In this document: positions 56,908-64,000 of the stretch, one piece after another
Position numbering within the stretch: the stretch's first letter is position 1
Layout: each line of letters opens with the position of its first letter
Origin: Vitellaria paradoxa
Lineage: Eukaryota; Streptophyta; Magnoliopsida; Ericales; Sapotaceae
Direction: 5' to 3'
Assembly (NCBI GenBank): GCA_019916065.1
Contig: CM034236.1
Coordinates: 20,539,508-20,603,507, forward strand
DNA: 64,000 nt
Position numbers and translations under genes: made by a program
The notes under the pieces: generated by a model
Database searches by the model: none
What the model was told of the DNA's origin: nothing
What the model saw: only the letters and a program-made list of their open reading frames with translations

Positions 56908-58975
56908 TGTAATACCTAGTTTTTATTTTTGGTTATTTATGCATTATTCTGGGTCGATAAAATATTTAGACAAAGATTGGGTCAATTTTTTTTTTATTCT
57001 TCCTAGGCTGAGTTTGGCCCAAAGTAGTACTAGGTTAGGCAACTAGGCTAAAAGCCCTGCTATTCTTTTTTCTTTCTTTTCATTCATTTCTTTTCTTCTT
57101 TCTTTTTCTTTTCTTCTCACTGTGGGTCTTGGCCACTTTCAGAGAACAAGCGAGAGAGGAAAAAGAGAAGAGAAAGGAGAGAGAATAGAGAATAAAGATA
57201 GAAAGTGAGTTTGGAAAGAAAGAATGGCGGATCGAGATAGTATTCGACACCATGAACATTATGGTGGTGTCCGTTTTCTATGGTTTCACTCGAGATGGGA
57301 AAAATCAATGCTGAAAGTTTGGGCTCCAAAACCAAAATCTTCTCATTTCTTTTTTTTTTCTTCAGATCTGAGGTAAGTGGACTTACATTTGTGTTCTAGA
57401 CATTGTTAGGATCATTTTGATATATTATGTGCCTAATTTGGTTAAGTATTATAGGAGATGTGGTGTATATATATATGTGTGTGTGTGTGTGCGCGTGTGT
57501 GTATGCATATATATGTTGAGATTTTGCATATAAGAGTTATTCTTGAATCAAATGTTGTAGAAACATGTTATTTACGTGTTTAAGTGTTTATATATAATTG
57601 ATTGTTGAGTTTGAGGCTTGGATGAGTGATTTGGAAATATTTTGAACTGGGTTTCATTGAAAACAAACCAAGGAACTGGATACTGGGCTCAGGTGTCCGA
57701 ATGATAGCCCCTGGTGTCCAGACAGTAGGCTTGGCATTGGAACATCATTTGACAGAATTTTCAAAAATGTTAAAATTTGATTTCTAATATTTGTTTTGAT
57801 TGCAAACCAATTTATTATGGAAATTTAAAGATTAAATGAAACCCAAATCATCATCAAGCCTAATGGGATTGCATTTTCATATTGAAATAATATGTATTTC
57901 ATGATTGAGCATGTCACGTGCATGTGGCTGGGGTTACATTATCCTGCTTAATATTATGATTATTGGCTAGCTAAGAATGCCATATGGATATTACTTACGT
58001 GCTGAGGCATGGGTGATATATATGGATGGAATCCATGATTTTAAGGAAAAATGATAAATAAAATTTTAAAAAAATGCCGGATGATCCCTAGTTGATATAT
58101 ATGACTAGAGCTTAGTCATTAGAGTTGGGATGTTAATCTTAAGATTTTATATAGATTATGAGATTTTCTTCGAACTGTAGTTGGATTGTGCTTGAGCTAA
58201 GCAGATACCTGACTAGGGTGTAACTTGGTTCCCTAGCAGAAAGGCCAGGGGATGTAACAAGGTTCTCCTGAGTCTTACAATGGTGGGGGTGTAACACGGT
58301 TCCCTATCTGTGATTATAAGATTGAGATTTATCGTTTGCTTTGAGCATTAAACGGTATGGATGGTGACCCGGCGTGCTTTGCTAGGTGTCATATGTCCCA
58401 AGATAAGGTTTGAGATATGTGGATTAGAGAATGCATTGGCCAATTGCATTACATCACATGTGCATTTTTATAATTTTTTTTGGTGGATATTGTTATGAGT
58501 TCTGTTATATGCTTGATTATTGTTCACTCGTGCACACTTGCGCGGTCATACCTACTGGGCAGTATTGCTCACCCCATCCTCATTTTAGGTGATCCCACGA
58601 GGCAAAGAAGTACCCACCCGGAGCTTAGTTGAGACTAGTGGATTGACTTAGCATATTATTTTATTTCATCATTGGATTAATGTGCTCTTATTGTGTAACC
58701 CAAGGTTTGGGTCCCAGACTTATTTACATTTGAGATTGTATCATTATTATTATGTTGTTCTAGCTGTGTGAGACATTATTTCACTAGGGTATGATGTTGA
58801 ATCTTATTTTGATGATATAATTTTATTATCTTGATATGGGAATGAGAGACGGTATTAGAAGCTCTGATTGTTATTTTTATATTATAGTTGACTTTGGTAC
58901 AAGTATTCATTTATTTTATTTTGTTCCTATATTCCTATACCGTCTGTCCCGAATAAGTAATTTAGGAGTGTGACA
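56908..58975 (+). mobile_element. Ty3/gypsy LTR (2.07 kb) flanked by internal sequence on both sides
   Basis: Starts TGTAATACCTAG and ends GGAGTGTGACA (TG...CA). Preceded by a pol end and polypurine tract, followed by a PBS-like site and gag. It includes a purine-rich run (57128-57215), a compound (AT)n(GT)n microsatellite (about 57470-57515) and CCTACTGGGCAGTATTGCTC, reminiscent of Del/Tekay-type LTRs. No other copy of it lies in the window. Confidence 0.75.
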
Positions 58976-58978
58976 GAA

Positions 58979-58992
58979 TGGTTTTGGAGCTC
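58979..58992 (+). other. Degenerate gypsy primer binding site
   Basis: TGGTTTTGGAGCTC, three bases after the LTR end, resembles the initiator-Met tRNA site TGGTATCAGAGCTC with three changes. Confidence 0.5.
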
Positions 58993-59106
58993 GAGATTGC
59001 GTTTACCTTTACGTCTTGGGTAGAAAGGCCTTACCGTTTTTGCTAAGTTTAGTTGTTATTCGTATTATATTATTGGTTTTGGAGTTGATAATAGTTATAT
59101 TTTGTA

Positions 59107-59247
59107 GAATGGCTAGACATGGAAGAGATGGAAATCAAAAAAGTCAAAATGGTGGTCAGAATCCCAATGCCACACGTGGAGGCCAAAGGAATTTCATGAG
59201 GTTCCGTTGACTAATGGTGGCTTCCCACAGCCTATTTATGAACAGAT
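59107..59247 (+). pseudogene. Gypsy gag, 5' part (before solo LTR)
   Basis: MARHGRDGNQKSQNGGQNPN opens gag. After a frame change it reads LTNGGFPQPIYEQI. It is cut at CAGAT by an LTR insertion and continues at 61746. Confidence 0.7.
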
Positions 59248-60790
59248 TGTCACACCCTCCCTTTTTTTAAGGATATATTTAATCTCTTAAATAGAGTGGG
59301 TATGCCAAGTTTCCTATCTAAATTTTTCAACACTAACATCTACAAGGACATAACCTTTGGGGCCGATTAGATGGAGGACAAGCCTCCCGCCAAAAATTAT
59401 ACCCATGGGGTCCCACCTTGTTCCATTGTTTGGCTGGCAAATATTTGCCCCCTCTTCCCCCCCTCTTTAGCTTTCCCCCTTCTCCATTTTCCCCCCCTTG
59501 GGGGTAATTTTTGGGCACCCTCAACCTTAGCTAAAAGTTGCCCAAAAATTATCCCCCCTTTAAACCCTTTGTTTACGTTTTTAGTTCTCGTTAATAGTAT
59601 TGTTAACTTAATCAAAATAAATATAATGCTAGTAAAAAAAAATAGGTAGGCCAACAAGTCAAAATAAATATAATTAAAAAAAATTAGATAATAACCAACC
59701 ATTCAAAAGTACATATTTAAAAAAAATTCTTTAAATAAATTTATAAAAAATTGAAATTTCAATGAAATAAATAATATAACTTCAAATTGCCCAAAAATAA
59801 TTAAATAGAGTGGGTTTTGCAATTTAATATTTAATTTAATGGGTAACCAAGTTTGGGATACCACTAGGGCAAAAAAGTCACTTGATTGCTTTTTCCGTCA
59901 TTCACACCCTCTTATTTATAAAACATCCAAGCCAAGTCAAAAGTTATCCCCCTTCATAAACATCACATCAATGTGGGCCAACCCTCTAAAAATAATACCC
60001 CATTTTATCTTATTCTCCCTTTAAAACTTATTCTCCTAAAATTTTAGCATCATCCAATCGGGCCCTTGAGGTTTATTTTATCTCCGTAGAAATTTATACC
60101 AAAATTATGATATACACAAATTTACAATTTTTGAAGCACTTCAAAAAAACATTAGTCTCACCCTATTCTAGCTTTTAAGTTTGATTACACAAACTTTATA
60201 AACGAAATGGAAACGAGGATTAAACAACTCAACTTCTCCTCTAAACCCCTGGAGCCACTTCTAATTTCAACCTGAAATATGTAAATTTGGGTGTGAGTGT
60301 CACATGCTCAATGGGGATATTACTCATAATAAAAGATAATAAATATGCATCAACAAGAAAAAATATATATGTATATATATATGTATATGTATATACATAT
60401 ATATATTTCACAGCAACTATATCAACAACTGACCAAAAATCAAATAATAATTAATTTACTTATAACAAAACTGACGATGATCTCAATACACAATTCATCA
60501 TTTCTAGGCCCCAACTGGCCGTTTCGTGGCACATGATAAGTGGTTTAAAATAATAATGCAACACACATTTGGACCCATCTAGTCTATGAGTTGAGCACTC
60601 AACCGTGAACAGTGGCTTTTATTTAGCATATCCCATTACCCCCATCTGGCTATTTTATTTTCCTTTGGCCCCATCTAGCCTTAATTTTTTTCTCTTTCTT
60701 TCTAGCCCCATTTGGCTGGTCCTATTGACCATAATGCAAGTGTAATACACATAACTCTACTGAGATGCAATAATATTTATTTATTATCAA

Positions 60791-60827
<37 letters not shown>

Positions 60828-61745
60828 TTATTTATTATTTTTCTTTCGTAAAAATACTACTCAAAATTTTCATTCTAAAGATAACCACAATACTTCGTTA
60901 ACACAAATAATTTATAGATAGCAAGCAGTCATTGCCAACATAAATATTCAATAATAAATAAATAACATTTAACTGTCCATATTCAATACCTTTTACCTTT
61001 AAGTTTAATACGCCCACCTGGATAGCAGATATTCGGAGAAAATTAAGTTATTGAAATAGCGGCTACTGATTATCCTTGGGTCCTAATTTTTAGTCCAACA
61101 AAATATACAAATCAAGCATTAGATAGTTAAAGTGTAACCCAAAATTAATCACTAAACAAAACATAACCATCGTGCCCTCCATACGTGTAACTAATTTAAC
61201 CAAAAAAAAAATGATTTTAACATGAAATGGCTTACCTCAATCTTCTAGCCAAAATTTTCTAAGATTTCCTTAACTTTTTTTTCTTTTCTCTCCTTACCGT
61301 GAGCTCCACCCGACTTCTCTTTCTCTAAATGTCAATATTCCTCCACTGTCACTCTTTTTGTTTTGTGTTGGCATAAATCATAAGTCATATTATATATAGG
61401 CAAGACTTGGCAATTTGAAGTCCTACATGTCAAAAAAAGAAAAAAAAATAATTTTATATAAATATTTTGGTCCCACGTGGCTTAGCCACCATCACCCACC
61501 CAACTCACATATGTGTTTTACTAGTCCTCTTCCACGTGGAGCCCACCTCTCCAAGTAAAATATGATGCTTATCCATGCTTAGTTAACTTAATTTACTCAT
61601 TAAGTAATTTAGAAAAAGAAAAGAAAAGGAAAAAGAAAAAAAATAGCTAAAGTCTTAACATAGTATGAAATTAATACAATTAAATTGTTAAGCATTAAAC
61701 AAAATTTAAATAAAATAAAAAAAAATAAGAGTTTAGGGTATGACA
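59248..61745 (+). mobile_element. Solo LTR (2.5 kb) in gypsy gag, 5 bp TSD
   Basis: Starts TGTCACACCCTCCC and ends TTTAGGGTATGACA, inverted terminal TGTCA/TGACA. CAGAT is repeated exactly at 59243-59247 and 61746-61750. Removing it restores the gag frame (YEQI... to ...DDQFMAIQW-type reading). No pol is inside. Contents include C-rich pyrimidine blocks (59.4-59.6 kb), an (AT)n block at 60365-60410, a (TTA)n microsatellite at about 60789-60828 and a TATATATAGG near 61392. It is a different family from the LTRs at 46.9-55.4 and 56.9-59.0 kb. Confidence 0.82.
60789..60828. repeat. (TTA)n microsatellite
   Basis: About 13 ATT/TTA units inside the solo LTR. Confidence 0.9.
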
Positions 61746-61750
61746 CAGAT

Positions 61751-62750
61751 GATCAATTTATGGCAATCCAGTGGGCCCAAATGTAGGGTTTGTAGGGTGG
61801 ACTGGTAGCAGCTCCTGTGCTAAAGTGGTGGCAGCACCTACGCTAAGGGATGTACTAATTATGAGAATTATCATTCAGTTTAAGAAGCATGATCCTCCTC
61901 ATTTTAATGGGGAAGAAGATCCAGTTGAGGTAGAAAGATGGTTAGAAGAAATTACTGAGATGATGGAGACTTTGGGTGTGGAAGGTGATGAGGTTAAGAT
62001 TAAGGTTGTAGCATATTAGTTCCAAGGGAGTACTATTCATTGGTGGAGGTCTTACAGAGACATTGTTAATATTCATACCTTGACTTAGGAGGCATTTAAG
62101 GAGGCGTTTAAGGAGGCATTTCTTGAGAGGTTTTTCCCTATGGTGATGAAGGAGATGAAAGTTTAGGAATTTATTTCGTTGGGCAAAGGAGTTTATCAGT
62201 TAAAGACTATGAGAGAAGTTTGTAGAATTAACTAGATTTGCTCCACAGATTATACCAAATGAGGTAGCTAAGGCAAGGAAATTCGAATAGGGATTGAGTC
62301 CTTATATCAAGAGACAGATCATTGGTTTGAGGCATTAAACTTATTCTGGTTTAGTGGCGGTAGCTCTCGCAGTTGATAGAAATACAATTAATTTTAGGTC
62401 CAGGGCTCATGGAGGCCAAGGATAGGTTCAGGGACAGAATGTAATGCAGGCGTATGGTTCTGGTTCCAAGCAAAGGAAAGACAAAGAAAAAGTTAGTCTT
62501 TCCAAGAGAAGATACCAGCAACAGAAGCCGTTTCCTTATCAGAAGAGGAGTAGTTCTGGTTCAAGTTCGTCGAGTGGTCAGCGACGACTGCAGTTTCAAT
62601 CCCCACAAAAGAGAAAATATCAAGATCAATTTGGATAGAGATTGTGCTACAAATGTCACAAGCCAGGGCATGTGCAGTCTAATTGCCCTTTTACTGAGGC
62701 ATCTCAAGGGACTGTTGAGCTAAGTGCTCAATAGGTTGGTTCTCGTTAGG
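61751..62750 (+). pseudogene. Gypsy gag (Retrotrans_gag) with CCHC zinc knuckle
   Basis: HDPPHFNGEEDPVEVERWLE and EITEMMETLGV (61890-61985) begin the Retrotrans_gag domain. WWRSYRDI, AFKEAFLERFFPMVMKEMKV and other pieces follow in shifted frames. A Ser/Gln-rich basic stretch precedes CYKCHKPGHVQSNC (62645-62686), a complete CX2CX4HX4C knuckle that would bind RNA. Stops at 62019, 62635 and elsewhere; inactive. A short local duplication (AAGGAGGCATTTAAGGAGG-type) is visible at 62090-62118. Confidence 0.88.
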
Positions 62751-62929
62751 CTCAACAATATCCAGTAAGGCCTGCACCACTGATGCAACAACAACCCATG
62801 CAATAGATTCAACAATTCCACCAACAGCGTGATGGTGGTGGTGGCGGTGGCTAGTAGGGAAAAGGTGGGGGTGATGGCAACTCAGGGAGTCAAAGGATTT
62901 AGGAGCGTGCCTACACACTTGCATAGTGA

Positions 62930-63040
62930 GAGGATACTCCATATGTTTCTATGATACGTGGTACATTTTTTTTGTTTAATATTTGGGTGCATGTTTTGTT
63001 TGATAGTGGCACATCACATTCATTCATCTCGCATGCATGA
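62930..63040 (+). pseudogene. Gypsy aspartic protease remnant
   Basis: VLFDSGTSHSFISHACM (62993-63043) carries the D-S-G active-site motif of retropepsins. The rest of the protease appears deleted: the text soon jumps to sequence that normally lies between protease and RT. Confidence 0.75.
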
Positions 63041-63059
63041 GAAAGACTCCAAACACTTT

Positions 63060-64000
63060 TTTCCTGGAGTGGTTTATGACTATGAGGATGTATTTCCGAA
63101 GGAGTTGTGAGAATTACCCCTCAAAGGGAGATCCATTTTTGTTTAGATCTTGTGCCAAGAGTTTTTCCTATTTCTGTAGCTCTAAACCGCATAGCACTGG
63201 TGGAGTTGAAAGAATTAAAAATTTAGTTGAATGATTTGTATGCTTTAGGTTTTATTCGACCTAACACATTGCTGTGGGAAGCATCGACAGTTTTTGCGAA
63301 AAAAGAAAAATAAGACTTTGAGGCTTTGTGTTGATTATCGGTTGTTGAATTCGGTGACTATTAAGAATAAATATCCATTGTTGAAAATAGATGATTTGTT
63401 TGAACAGTTTCAAGGTTCAACGTGCTTTTCTAAAATTGATCTTCGATCAAGTTATCACCAGCTAAGGATTCGGGAGGAGAATATTCCTAAGACTACGTTT
63501 CATTCCCGATATGGTCATTTTAAGTTTATGGTAATGCCATTCAGGTTAACGAATGCTCTGAAAGTATTTACAGATTTAATGAATAGGATTTTCTGATCCC
63601 ACTTGGATTTGTTTGTGGTAGTGTTCATTGATGATATTTTGATTTATTCTCTTGATGAGTATGAGCACAAGTAACATTTGACGACAGTTTTGCAGATACT
63701 TCAGGATCATAAGTTGTATGCTAAGACTAGTAAATGTGAATTTTGGTTATCTGAAGTAAAGTTTTTAGGTCATGTGGTTTCTAGTAAAGGAATTGTAGTA
63801 GATTGTTCTAAGATTATGGTTGTGTTAGATTGGGCATGACCGAGATTTGTTTTTGAGATCCGTAGTTTCTTGGGGTTGGCTAGTTATTACCACTATTTCA
63901 TTTAAGATTTCTCTCGATTGGCAGGTCCATTAACTCAGTTAACTCGAAAGGGAGTTAAATTTGAATAGGATAAGGCTTGTGAGATTTTAATGAATTGAAG
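63060..64000 (+). pseudogene. Gypsy reverse transcriptase (runs off the window)
   Basis: YDYEDVFPKEL, then [49 protein letters not shown], and the catalytic VFIDDILIYS (63621-63650), then [17 protein letters not shown] and IRSFLGLASYYHYF (RNase H linker). Frameshifts and stops (63234, 63594, 63673 and others). Same strand as the gag and LTR, so one element with a 5' LTR at 56908. The 3' LTR is beyond 64000. Confidence 0.92.

Noticed and set aside
59371..59702. Overlapping frames at 59.33-59.70 kb
   Set aside because: They lie in pyrimidine-rich, non-coding solo LTR sequence and have no family features.

Overview
This is a plant nuclear window, most likely from a dicot. It is AT-rich, has spliced genes with multi-kilobase introns, and is dense in plant-type mobile elements: Ty1/copia, Ty3/gypsy, LINE, a tRNA-type SINE, hAT-like elements and MITEs. 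Two host genes are supported, both on the minus strand. No bacterial genes, CRISPR arrays, rRNA genes or free-standing tRNA genes were seen.

Gene 1 (347-17361, minus) is a purple acid phosphatase of the PAP15 (phytase-type) group. It has seven exons whose phases agree at every junction and give a 539-residue secreted metallophosphatase with all five metal-binding motifs. Its introns hold MITEs and a 1.9 kb hAT-like element (6792-8701) with a perfect 8 bp target duplication.

The interval 17.6-27.1 kb is mostly intergenic. It holds a 5'-truncated copia relic (about 20.15-22.19 kb), MITEs and simple repeats.

Gene 2 (27129-43624, minus) is a divergent SUMO gene of three small exons (25 + 50 + 32 codons) spread over 16.5 kb. 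Intron 2 carries a LINE ORF1 relic (itself hit by a hAT-like MITE), a SINE with 14 bp target duplications and an unidentified coding-like relic. Intron 1 (13.0 kb) carries a LINE ORF2 relic split by a full-length 5.4 kb copia element with about 200 bp LTRs.

Upstream of SUMO exon 1, the promoter/5'UTR/exon-1 segment is repeated in tandem (A 43.42-45.08, B 45.08-46.90, C 46.90-56.40 kb). The exon-1 copies in B and C carry stop codons. Copy C is split by an apparent 4.1 kb solo LTR (46912-55416, 5 bp target duplication CCATC). A second, inverted copy of the same LTR (49577-53938) is nested inside it, giving a multi-kilobase inverted repeat.

From 56.7 kb to the window end are Ty3/gypsy remains: a pol 3' end and polypurine tract, one 2.07 kb LTR (56908-58975), then PBS, gag, protease and reverse transcriptase running off the right edge. 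The gag is split by another solo LTR (59248-61745, TSD CAGAT). The LTR lies between a pol end and a gag start, so it looks like an internal-LTR-internal recombination product.

The host genes are not functionally linked: one acts on extracellular or vacuolar organic phosphate, the other is a protein modifier. The unusual content is structural: nested insertions, duplicated promoter/first-exon modules and inverted solo LTRs. I found no convincing previously undescribed multi-gene system. All calls come from reading sequence, without database searches.
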